From JBDROU01 sp043809745 [NCBI: bacterium] (GTDB taxonomy: Bacteria; Elusimicrobiota; JBDRMW01), in contig JBDROU010000068.1 of the NCBI GenBank assembly GCA_043809745.1, forward strand, positions 1-45,458: 45,458 nt of DNA. The letters run 5' to 3'. Positions 35,757 to 43,858 of the stretch are shown here, piece after piece. Under the pieces are notes generated by a model that saw only the letters and a list, made by a program, of their open reading frames with translations, was not told the origin of the DNA and ran no database searches. Every line of letters starts with the position of its first letter. Within the stretch, counting starts at the first letter, position 1. A program made the position numbers and the translations under genes.

Positions 35757-36719
35757 TTATTGTTTTTCCTTAAACAAATTTAAGAATCTGTCTTCATAAA
35801 GTTTATACAGATTCCATCTATCAAGCTCAGCCTTAAGCATGTAAGCCTTCTTTTTATCACTTTGAGCTTCCTTAAACAGTTTTTCAATTTTATCCAGCAC
35901 ATGGGATGGTATATTATCTTTTTCTATAGGTTGGTCAGTCGGTAATTTGTCTGGGGAATCGCCTTGCTGCTCATCGCTGGTAATTCCCGGGAATAACTCC
36001 TTAATATTTTCCTCTAACGCATCCATCTTCTTATTCATCTCCTCTATTGCTGCGTCAATTTCAAACATATCAACATCAAGAGAGAGCATCTGTGCCAATT
36101 TACTGACAATAGCCTTTGAAGCTTTGGGATTAGGAAGATTTACCGCATACAACGGCATTGTGGCAAGTAAACATATGGATTCCAGTTTTCTCTTTGTTGC
36201 ATATCCTAAAATCAAACCGTTCATCCCGGAGATCTGTCCTTCGTTCATAATCTGAATATTATATTCTTTTATATAATCTTTCAATTTATCTTTGCTGACT
36301 ACACCATAAAGTTCAGATTCAGCATGATGAGTGATAGGCAACGAATATGCCGCCCCTGTATATACTTTTTTAATAGAGAACTCTGATATAAACCCCAATA
36401 TCTTATCCAATAAATTCATAGCCCCTATCCCGCTTAACTGGACATCACTCTCGAAAAATATTATTGGCGGATCTGTCAGGTAATAAAAGAAGTTTTTAGG
36501 CAGCTCGGGCAGCTCAACTACCCCATTATTAACTACTATAGCATCAGGAGAAAATAGATAACCCAAATCAATCTCCGCAAAAAGTTTTGCGCCGGTCATC
36601 CTCCTCAAATAATCCACTGCGCCCAAAGCGACATTGCCCATACCAGGCCACGCCGAGATAAAAGTAACATTGCGTATGTTAATTTGCTCGTGCACCGTTA
36701 TCATATCATGTTTCTTCAT
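35757..36719 (-). CDS. PAC2-family protein
   Basis: 320 residues from ATG 36719; a TTG at 36731 would add four residues. The N-terminal two-thirds has the proteasome-assembly-chaperone-2 fold signature: ISAWPGMGNVALGAVDYL, FAEIDL, then the GAAYSLP, SGMNGLILGYA and MPLYAVNLPNPKAS segments. The last third is charged and helical. PAC2 proteins occur in archaea, actinobacteria and several candidate phyla; bacterial roles are largely unknown, and no proteasome gene is in the window. It lies 20 bp after ssb. Confidence 0.88.
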   Translation of the reverse strand: MKKHDMITVHEQINIRNVTFISAWPGMGNVALGAVDYLRRMTGAKLFAEIDLGYLFSPDAIVVNNGVVELPELPKNFFYYLTDPPIIFFESDVQLSGIGAMNLLDKILGFISEFSIKKVYTGAAYSLPITHHAESELYGVVSKDKLKDYIKEYNIQIMNEGQISGMNGLILGYATKRKLESICLLATMPLYAVNLPNPKASKAIVSKLAQMLSLDVDMFEIDAAIEEMNKKMDALEENIKELFPGITSDEQQGDSPDKLPTDQPIEKDNIPSHVLDKIEKLFKEAQSDKKKAYMLKAELDRWNLYKLYEDRFLNLFKEKQ

Positions 36720-36739
36720 ACACTTATCCAACTACATTA

Positions 36740-37129
36740 TTAAAACGGAACTTCTTCAATACTTTCAGCTTCATCAACTACCGGAGCTTGCTCTTCAGGC
36801 TTTGAATCCTGGCCTTGGTCCTTTTTACCTACGAACTCAAGATCTGAAACATATACCCTTACATTAGTATATGTCTTGCCGTTCTCTGCAGCTCTCTTTG
36901 ATACATCCAACCTTCCTTCTACAATGATGCTCTTGCCCTTCTGGAGATAAGTATTTAATGCCTCCGCTCTTTTTCCCCAAACAACCATATCCAAAAACAA
37001 TGTTTGCTTATCATCTTTACGTCTATACTGCCTTACTGCTAATGGAAAATTTGACACAGGTGTGCCATCTGGAGTAAAACGAAGCTCCGCATCCTTTGCA
37101 ATATTACCGGACAAAACAATCTTGTTCAT
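36740..37129 (-). CDS. ssb: Single-stranded DNA-binding protein
   Basis: 129 residues, with an AAGGAGG ribosome-binding site. An OB-fold (residues 1-105) begins MNKIVLSGNIAKDAELRFTP and contains LFLDMVVWGKRAEALNTYL and GKSIIVEGRLDV. A short acidic linker ends in EEVPF, the C-terminal tip that docks replication and repair partners. It coats single-stranded DNA in replication, recombination and repair. It is the first gene of a run with PAC2 and the Lys/Glu-rich protein. Confidence 0.95.
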   Translation of the reverse strand: MNKIVLSGNIAKDAELRFTPDGTPVSNFPLAVRQYRRKDDKQTLFLDMVVWGKRAEALNTYLQKGKSIIVEGRLDVSKRAAENGKTYTNVRVYVSDLEFVGKKDQGQDSKPEEQAPVVDEAESIEEVPF

Positions 37130-37174
37130 ATTATCCTCCTTTGTGTTAATAATTTTGAGCAGAATTTAGCTTGT

Positions 37175-37203
37175 AGTATAGTAAATAAATCCTTTTTCTT
37201 CAA
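37175..37203 (-). promoter_or_regulatory. Promoter of ssb
   Basis: Reads TTGAAG, 17 bp, TATACT on the minus strand, about 46 bp before the ssb ATG. Confidence 0.58.
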
Positions 37204-37229
37204 TATGTTTTGAGAAATCTTTTAAATCA

Positions 37230-38582
37230 TCACTTACTCATATCCTTAACGGCATCTCTTAAAGACACGTTTCCCAGGCCTGCATATAATGATTTATTGA
37301 GTTTTGCTTCAATTTCAGCGATATAATCGGTTTTGATCTCTTTCACAAACGGGACTTCCCCGCCGGTAAAATTGCGTAAGGCTTGAATAATATCAGCTAA
37401 AGCTATTCTCTCTAAATCACGCGTTGGCACAAATGTGGATTGTCCGCTGTTAGCCTCAATAAATATTGAGGCTTTTGACAGCTCGTAAAGGATTTCATTC
37501 ACCAATCTTACAGGAATATTCAGTTCAGCAGAAACAATTTGAGCATTTACCGCTTCACCTTTAAGAAAATTCCTGGCAATTAAGAAGCTCACCCTCAATG
37601 CCAGCATCTCCTTTTGTGTTTGGCTTAGATTAAGGGATTGGGATTCCCACTCAAAAGTCTGAAGATTCTGAAAAGCAAAAGACACCTCTGCCCCAAATAA
37701 TATGATTATCCAGCTTATATATATCCAAACAAGTAAAATCGGCAGCTGAGCCATAGCTCCATATAAGGCGTTGTAGGTGCCGACACTAAATTGGAAGTTG
37801 ATATATACCCCGCTAACTATCTGCCATAATGTTCCCCCGATAATACCACCTACAAAAGCCGCTGAGAATTTCACCTTTGTATTCGGAATAAACATATATA
37901 TAAATGTAAATAATCCCCACATAAATATATATGGAATTAACTGGAAGAATTTTGGGAAGAATGATTTCATAGTTACAAACAGATAAGGGAAATAACCTAA
38001 TTTCGCGAGTTTCTCCAAAAGGACTGTACCTTCAATCTTAAAAGTAGTTGTAAAACTGACCGCAGCAAATACAAAAACAGGGCCCATAATGATAACAGTA
38101 AAGAAATCACTAAATCTTCTAAAAAAATTACGCCTTTTCTTTATGCCCCATATTGTGTTGAACGATAATTCTACATTCTCTATAACATAGAGCACTGTAA
38201 AAATTAAGATTATTAACCCTCCCGCGCCTAATGTTTTAACACTCGTGTTATTTATATATTCAAATACCCCCTTCACGATTCCCTGCGTTCCGATAGCGAC
38301 CCTGTTAAATATTATTGGCTCAAAAAAATTGTGCACCCCGAATCCCTTAAGCAAAGAGAACATCAAGGCAAAAAATGGCACAATCCCAAGAATTGTAGCA
38401 AATGTAAGCGCTGAAGATCTTAGAGTAAGATTATCCTGTATAAAACCCTTAGTTACAATTACAGCCATCTTTAATAGATTTAGCAGGAGTTTTTTTATGC
38501 GGGATAATTGCCTCAGATCGCTGATCCAAAGGTCCGTTTTTATAAAATTAATTATAGATTTAATTTTTTTTGCGGTATTCAT
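37230..38582 (-). CDS. YihY/virulence factor BrkB family membrane protein
   Basis: 450 residues. Residues about 35-310 form the YihY/BrkB membrane domain of about six helices. It has the conserved LTLRSSALTFATILGIVPFFALMFS start, WGIKKRRN after a helix, the FIPNTKVKFSAAFVGGIIGG segment, and GTYNALYGAMAQLPILLVWIYISW. The C-terminal about 130 residues are a soluble winged-helix-like region. Older annotation as ribonuclease BN is considered wrong; transport is suspected. It lies 20 bp after the glycosyltransferase in the same run. Confidence 0.92.
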   Translation of the reverse strand: MNTAKKIKSIINFIKTDLWISDLRQLSRIKKLLLNLLKMAVIVTKGFIQDNLTLRSSALTFATILGIVPFFALMFSLLKGFGVHNFFEPIIFNRVAIGTQGIVKGVFEYINNTSVKTLGAGGLIILIFTVLYVIENVELSFNTIWGIKKRRNFFRRFSDFFTVIIMGPVFVFAAVSFTTTFKIEGTVLLEKLAKLGYFPYLFVTMKSFFPKFFQLIPYIFMWGLFTFIYMFIPNTKVKFSAAFVGGIIGGTLWQIVSGVYINFQFSVGTYNALYGAMAQLPILLVWIYISWIIILFGAEVSFAFQNLQTFEWESQSLNLSQTQKEMLALRVSFLIARNFLKGEAVNAQIVSAELNIPVRLVNEILYELSKASIFIEANSGQSTFVPTRDLERIALADIIQALRNFTGGEVPFVKEIKTDYIAEIEAKLNKSLYAGLGNVSLRDAVKDMSK

Positions 38583-38602
38583 ACTTTACAGGAATTTTTC
38601 AG

Positions 38603-39751
38603 CTAAAAACTCGGTTCTATGCATATAACCTTATCTTTGAAGAACCGCTTCAATCCGCCCTTGATAAATTCCCAGTTAGTAAGGTATTTATAGCGCAACC
38701 ATGTAAAATAATGTTTTCTGGGATTCATATAATAGGCATGCAGATGGAAAGGATAAAAGAAATAAATGCTCAATAAAAAGAAAATAATTGATAAAATTTC
38801 ACATATCCCAAAACCACTAATAAACATCCCAATTATAAAGAATACAAAGCTAAAAAATATACTTATATGGGTCATATGGAAGCTGCCTAAGTAGATAAAA
38901 CCTTTTAGCGGAAACGGTATACTAATTTGCGGCAATCCTTTTATAAACTGGAAAACGATCTCTAACTTTTTTTCAGCATGGGCTTTTAATAATGGGCCCT
39001 GTCCAGCACCGTAACTCTGCCAAACTTTTCTTAAAGCCGGAAAAGACGAACGGTGCATGTGATCTACACTGGCTTTAGGATCAAAATATAATTTCCACCC
39101 TTTCAATCTAGCCTGATAGCTAAACTCCACATCCTCGCCGGTAGGATAATCCCAAAACTTAAGCCCCTCCTTGGTAAATAACTCTCTTCTGCAGCTCATA
39201 TTAGCGGTAACAAAAAAGTAAGCTCTATGACCTGCAATCGAAGTAGGCAGATGATCTTTTAGATCCGGGAAACACCCTTCTCCAATGCCGCCGTATCTCC
39301 ATGAAACACGATTAAAACCAAAATTTTCGCAGTACAACTCCACTAAATTATCCGGCTCCACCATCAAAGTAAAGATTTCGCCTCCAACCAATCCTATTAA
39401 ATCATCCCTGTAAAAATGATTTAACATCCTTTTAATCCAATCAGTGCAAGGGGCACAATCCCCATCTGTAAAGAATATAAACTCTCCCTTTACATGCTCT
39501 AATGCCCTGTTTCTGGCATAACCAGGTGAAGGACAATTTACAAGCTCTACAAGTTTGATATAGGGGTCTTTCTGTTGTTTTTGCTTTATAATGTCTTTAG
39601 TCTTGTCAGTGCTGCCGCCGTCTGAAAATACGATCTCCATTTTTTCTATTGGATAATCTATTTTACTTAAATAACTGAGTGTTGTTTCAACAGTACCACC
39701 TGCATTTTTAACCGGCAAAATAATCGATATAAATGGATTTCCATCTGTCAT
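38603..39751 (-). CDS. Family-2 glycosyltransferase with C-terminal membrane segments
   Basis: 382 residues; ATG with GGAG upstream. The GT-A domain begins ISIILPVKNAGGTVETTL and has FSDGGSTDKT, the GYARNRALEHVKGEFIFFTDGD segment with its DxD-like metal site, and a PTGEDVEFSYQARLKGW acceptor region (ED motif). Two or three hydrophobic helices lie at about residues 295-355. It transfers a sugar from a nucleotide donor at the inner face of the membrane, probably for a polysaccharide or lipid; substrate unknown. Confidence 0.92.
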   Translation of the reverse strand: MTDGNPFISIILPVKNAGGTVETTLSYLSKIDYPIEKMEIVFSDGGSTDKTKDIIKQKQQKDPYIKLVELVNCPSPGYARNRALEHVKGEFIFFTDGDCAPCTDWIKRMLNHFYRDDLIGLVGGEIFTLMVEPDNLVELYCENFGFNRVSWRYGGIGEGCFPDLKDHLPTSIAGHRAYFFVTANMSCRRELFTKEGLKFWDYPTGEDVEFSYQARLKGWKLYFDPKASVDHMHRSSFPALRKVWQSYGAGQGPLLKAHAEKKLEIVFQFIKGLPQISIPFPLKGFIYLGSFHMTHISIFFSFVFFIIGMFISGFGICEILSIIFFLLSIYFFYPFHLHAYYMNPRKHYFTWLRYKYLTNWEFIKGGLKRFFKDKVICIEPSF

Positions 39752-39805
39752 AAATTTTCTCCGTTCTATTAGCGTTTTATTTAATTGGCTATGTATTTAT
39801 AAGCA

Positions 39806-39834
39806 ATTGTACTAAATGAAAGCACAAATGACAA
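39806..39834 (-). promoter_or_regulatory. Promoter of the glycosyltransferase-yihY pair
   Basis: Reads TTGTCA, 17 bp, TACAAT on the minus strand, about 55 bp before the ATG. Confidence 0.58.
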
Positions 39835-40029
39835 TATCAGATTTTTTTTGTGTCAAGCCATTATCCATTGCATGTTCTAATGTAAATTGTTAAAATTTTA
39901 GAATAAGCAGTCTTAATAAATATAAGCTATTGATTCTTGGATCGAAACATTAAATTAGATGTGAAAGTTGAATTTTGAAAGCGAAAAGAATTTTGAGAAA
40001 AGTTTTGCTAACTAATTGATAGATTAAAC

Positions 40030-40938
40030 ATGAATAAAATTAAAGCACTATTTTTTTTATCATTAATTTGTTCGTTCACTACTTTTGTATATTCAGGTAC
40101 TCTTGAATTGGAAAAAATATTTGAAATTATTGAAAATGATAAATTTAGTTCGCTAGAAGAAATGTTGAATAAAAGTCCTACCCTAATAAACACTAAAAAA
40201 AATGATTGGACAAATCTATTACATCATGCTGTCATAAATAATAATAATAAAATTACTCGGTTACTTTTAGAAAAGGGGATTGATCCGAATGAAGTTAAAG
40301 AAGGCGGAGTAACTCCTCTTCATTTAGCGGTTTTTTCTAATAACATAGTTGGTGCCAATTTATTGATGGATTACGGCGCTAATGTTCATTACAAAGACAC
40401 AGCAGGCTGGAATTCGATCTATATAGCATCCGCTATGGGATTCAAAGACATAATCGAAGCATTAAAAAATAATGGCGCAAAAGAAGATATATTTACTTAT
40501 GCTGCAACCGGGAATATAGAAAAAGTTAAAAGTGTAATAAAAAGAGATGAAAGTTTAATCCTTCCCATTAAAGAAAGCGGATTTTCATTATTGCATATAG
40601 CGGCAACAGCGGGTCAATTAGAAATTGTCAAATTGTTGATTTCAAAGGGGAGTCATTTAAATCACAAAACAAGAGAAGGAACTCCATTAATTTTAGCTTC
40701 GTTAATGGGACATTCAAAAATAGTGAATGTTCTATTAGATAATAATGCAGAAATTAATTTAACAGATTCAAATGGGATGACAGCTCTTCATTGGGCTTCC
40801 TCAGAAGGAAATTTTGAAATAGTAAAAACTCTTCTCGATCATAATGCAGATTCTAATAAATTAACGAATAATGGATTGAAACCAATAGATTTGGCTATTC
40901 AAAATAAAAAGGCGAATATAATTAAAATTTTAAAATAA
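40030..40938 (+). CDS. Secreted ankyrin-repeat protein
   Basis: 302 residues. It starts with a signal peptide (residues about 1-22, FFLSLICSFTTFVYSG). Seven or eight ankyrin units follow, with repeated TPLHLAVFSNN, SLLHIAATAGQLEIVKLL, TPLILASLMGHSKIV and TALHWASSEGNFEIVKTL motifs. Ankyrin repeats bind proteins; an exported ankyrin protein may act in the periplasm, at the surface or toward another cell. Base composition is much more AT-rich than neighbouring genes, with no Shine-Dalgarno site, and the gene stands alone on the opposite strand: signs of acquisition. A TTTTTGG/CCAAAAA hairpin follows at 40942-40961 but lacks a U-run. Confidence 0.9.
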   Translation: MNKIKALFFLSLICSFTTFVYSGTLELEKIFEIIENDKFSSLEEMLNKSPTLINTKKNDWTNLLHHAVINNNNKITRLLLEKGIDPNEVKEGGVTPLHLAVFSNNIVGANLLMDYGANVHYKDTAGWNSIYIASAMGFKDIIEALKNNGAKEDIFTYAATGNIEKVKSVIKRDESLILPIKESGFSLLHIAATAGQLEIVKLLISKGSHLNHKTREGTPLILASLMGHSKIVNVLLDNNAEINLTDSNGMTALHWASSEGNFEIVKTLLDHNADSNKLTNNGLKPIDLAIQNKKANIIKILK

Positions 40939-41104
40939 TTGTTTTTGGGTGTAACCAAAAATATCTGCTTCAAAGACCACATTCTCAAGCCTTCGCATCT
41001 TGGGACTATATTTATACTTCCTATTATTTAGTGAATGCCAGCAGGATATTTTACGTTACTTATTTTGTCTATTGTTTTTTATCTAATTTTTCAATTTTTT
41101 TTCA

Positions 41105-42367
41105 CTACTCAGGGAACAACTCGGGTACATCTTCCCATTTCTTGATTTCAATCTGCCCTTCATTCCAGCGCATAATTTCACCAAAATTTGGCATATGAGG
41201 CAATCCTTCTTTATCACCTTTCAGGTTGTCATCATAAGTATATGTTCTTCCTAATTGAAACATATCTGCAACATTAACACCCAACCTGACCATAAAACCC
41301 CCATTAAATTTAAGCGTATTATCATTAGAGTGATCAGAATCTACAGTAAACATCCCGTAAGGTACCAGCATAAATCCGTTGATCTCAAGGTAATTATCTG
41401 CTCCAGGCGCATCTTTATGAATAATAATATTTTTTTTCGCAATAAATCCAGCCAATCCTGGATCAACAGATCCCTTCTTTATATCACCGGTAATTACTAT
41501 ATCACTTTGTGCAGTCACAAAAATAAATTTACCGTTTATTGTCCCTTTGATGTTTAATGGTACGTTTTCAGCCCCATCATAAAAATATATCGCAGGCACA
41601 TCACCCTCAGGAGGATCTATGAAGCCACCTAAATTAAAACGGTTAGGATCTTTAATAAGTCCATCACCATCACCTACTAATTCTCGGTAATACTGTATAA
41701 GACCGTCATCCAGCTCAGGTATTGTCAACATTGCATTTGCCCGAACAGGTATATTGGGAGGGTCAGATATAATTATGCCAGTATCAGGATTGGAAAAATC
41801 ATAATCAGTATCTTCATAAAAAGTTGCAGATCTAACCTTAATAGTATCATCGACGCCAGGATCATCTGATCTAAGTAGATAAAGCCTGCTTCCGAAAACC
41901 TTACCCTGGGAAACATCCACTGGATAAGATATATACAGATCCCCCATAGAAGCTGCAAAATAATCACCAAGGTACTCAACTTTGATTAGTGCGCTAATAG
42001 TCTTAACATATAGTTTATTTTTATGCTTGCCGCTGTAACCTGTTGATTTTGCTATTACCAGACTTTTATCATTTTGTAATTCCATAGTAACTTTGTAGCA
42101 TAACATATTGTTGCTCTCTTTTCTTGATAAGATATCTGCAACATTATTTGGATCTTGCCTTAGTTGACCAATTGCTTCATGAATACCTGCTTCTGCGAAG
42201 TAAAATGACTGCTGTTTTAAGTTATTGTCCAAAGAATTTCGAATTATGGCTCGATTAGCTGTTAAAAAGTAACTCAGCAGCGCCATTAACACAATAGAAA
42301 ACACGGCAACAATCGGGATGAAGATGCCTTTATCGCTTATTTTAACTTTTCTTATTTTGGTTAACAT
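41105..42367 (-). CDS. PilX-like type IV pilus-associated membrane protein
   Basis: 420 residues; ATG with AGGAGG upstream. A short basic N-terminus is followed by a hydrophobic helix at about residues 16-38 (IFIPIVAVFSIVLMALLSYF), then FYFAEAGIHEAIGQLRQDPN, the pattern of PilX_N/minor-pilin-type proteins. The rest is a beta-rich soluble domain without cysteine-rich or adhesion motifs that I recognise. It lies 22 bp behind the prepilin gene and probably belongs to the same pilus or type II-like assembly system, whose ATPases and peptidase are outside the window. Confidence 0.75.
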   Translation of the reverse strand: MLTKIRKVKISDKGIFIPIVAVFSIVLMALLSYFLTANRAIIRNSLDNNLKQQSFYFAEAGIHEAIGQLRQDPNNVADILSRKESNNMLCYKVTMELQNDKSLVIAKSTGYSGKHKNKLYVKTISALIKVEYLGDYFAASMGDLYISYPVDVSQGKVFGSRLYLLRSDDPGVDDTIKVRSATFYEDTDYDFSNPDTGIIISDPPNIPVRANAMLTIPELDDGLIQYYRELVGDGDGLIKDPNRFNLGGFIDPPEGDVPAIYFYDGAENVPLNIKGTINGKFIFVTAQSDIVITGDIKKGSVDPGLAGFIAKKNIIIHKDAPGADNYLEINGFMLVPYGMFTVDSDHSNDNTLKFNGGFMVRLGVNVADMFQLGRTYTYDDNLKGDKEGLPHMPNFGEIMRWNEGQIEIKKWEDVPELFPE

Positions 42368-42389
42368 GAACGCCTCCTGAAACTAAATT

Positions 42390-43202
42390 TCATTGGTGCT
42401 CTCGTATGCGCACCACTGTAGTATATCGAAAATTCTCATTACCTTTTAGTTCTCGATAACGACTATAAATTCCAAAACATATTCTTATGATTCTAACTAA
42501 TCCCGGTTCGATAATTTTATCTGAATCAAAAGTTCCATCTGCGTTTTTAACTCCGTTAGGATTTGAAAATATAGGATAAACTCTTTTATCCGGGACTCCT
42601 TCTATTGCCGATTTGACTAAAATTTCAGGGTATTCAACAAGAGTATCTATTGGTTTATCATAATCACCATCTTTAAAAAGAAAAATATCAAGCTGTTTTT
42701 TATCAGGTAATAGAATATTCCTAGCAAATACTTTGCTTTTTATAGTTGCAGGTTTAACCGCGCCGAACTGATCAACTTCAACAAAGCTTCGAATGATTTG
42801 CATATGGTCTGCATCATACTGATACTTAACTCTGCCAGCAACTTCATTTGCAATTAAATTATTTTTGTCAAATATTTCGAACTCAATTGTATGATTAACA
42901 GGGTCCCATTCAGTAAGCTGTTTGGCGTTACGCAACTCAAAAGCCATCTTTTCCATAATGCTCTGCGCCTCATATTGTGCTTTAATCTTCTCCTGAGTTG
43001 TTCTGCTGTTATCTATCTGCTTGATTATCATTGCAATGAATATCATTATCACTGTAAATATGGCAACACTGAGTGTGAGTTCAATTAGATTAAAACCTTT
43101 GCTGTTGTTATTTCTGTTGAATATATCTACATTATATGGAAACTTCAGCGCAGTCCTGATTGTATTTATTATTCTATGAATGCTAGCTGTTATCCTTCTC
43201 AT
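42390..43202 (-). CDS. Type IV prepilin-like protein with an unusually long leader
   Basis: 270 residues from ATG 43202, with AGGGGG 8 bp upstream (a TTG at 43220 would add six residues). A prepilin peptidase site G|FNLIELTLSVAIF lies at residues 36/37, with the conserved Glu5 and a following hydrophobic helix. Most leaders are 6-15 residues; here it is 36 and contains no internal Met. Either the leader is truly long or a non-ATG start is used. The C-terminal domain is beta-rich and minor-pilin or PilW-like in length. It is coupled to the PilX-like gene. Confidence 0.85.
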   Translation of the reverse strand: MRRITASIHRIINTIRTALKFPYNVDIFNRNNNSKGFNLIELTLSVAIFTVIMIFIAMIIKQIDNSRTTQEKIKAQYEAQSIMEKMAFELRNAKQLTEWDPVNHTIEFEIFDKNNLIANEVAGRVKYQYDADHMQIIRSFVEVDQFGAVKPATIKSKVFARNILLPDKKQLDIFLFKDGDYDKPIDTLVEYPEILVKSAIEGVPDKRVYPIFSNPNGVKNADGTFDSDKIIEPGLVRIIRICFGIYSRYRELKGNENFRYTTVVRIREHQ

Positions 43203-43220
43203 TCTTATGCCCCCTAACAA

Positions 43221-43633
43221 TATAACCCCTATAACAAGTTTAACGAGTTATTGTAAAGTTTGCATTAAGGTTACGTAAAATACTTGTAAACTTTTAGCAA
43301 GCTGCTTATTGCATATATCTCTATATTAAGTATAAGTCAAATTAGTCAATTTTCAAGTAACAATAATATTACACGATTACCTGAAATTTAGCCTCATAAA
43401 TAGATTTAATTTAACTCGAAATATTAATAATATCTGAAGAATTAATTTATAAATCTGCGTTTTGCACATTTCTGCTTAACAGGGCCTGGCATGATTAATA
43501 ATGCTTGAACAAGCATATTGAAAATTATAGAATGCTTTTGGAACTAGCATGTATTTATAACGCCAAAACCGCGGTTCTGTTGTATATTGATTTTGGTCTA
43601 ATTATTACAAAAACATATCCATAGGGGAATTAT
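43221..43633. other. Gene-free AT-rich intergenic region
   Basis: No coding sequence was recognised in 413 bp. It holds a 16-bp palindrome ATGCTTGAACAAGCAT (43501-43516) and a perfect 10-bp palindrome AACCGCGGTT (43567-43576), both upstream of the small membrane protein gene. They could be operator sites. Confidence 0.5.
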
Positions 43634-43858
43634 ATGCATATAACTAATAAATGTTTTAATTTTATTTTATTATTTATACTCTTTCAATTTCTTTTCTACA
43701 AGAAACTTCACGCGTACATTGACCCTGGATCCGGCAGTTTTCTTTTCCAATTTATTGTCGCAAGCATATTAGGCATAGTATTTTCGCTGAAAATATATTG
43801 GGTAAAAATCAAAGGTTTTTTCAAAAAGTTATTCGGAAAAGAACATAATGACAAATGA
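43634..43858 (+). CDS. Small membrane protein with AYIDPGSGS motif
   Basis: 74 residues; ATG preceded by AGGGGAA. An N-terminal hydrophobic segment (residues about 8-25) looks like a signal peptide or helix. The motif AYIDPGSGSFLFQ follows, then a second helix and a basic tail (IKGFFKKLFGKEH). Small proteins with AYIDPG[ST]GS followed by a helix recur in many bacteria without an assigned role, often beside a methyltransferase gene; I rely on memory for this. The last 11 bp overlap the methyltransferase start, so the pair is coupled. Confidence 0.78.
   Translation: MHITNKCFNFILLFILFQFLFYKKLHAYIDPGSGSFLFQFIVASILGIVFSLKIYWVKIKGFFKKLFGKEHNDK

Noticed and set aside
35476-35773. Leu/Phe-rich frames on the plus strand that look like membrane proteins
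   Set aside because: They mirror the Lys/Glu-rich coding strand of the 122-residue protein.
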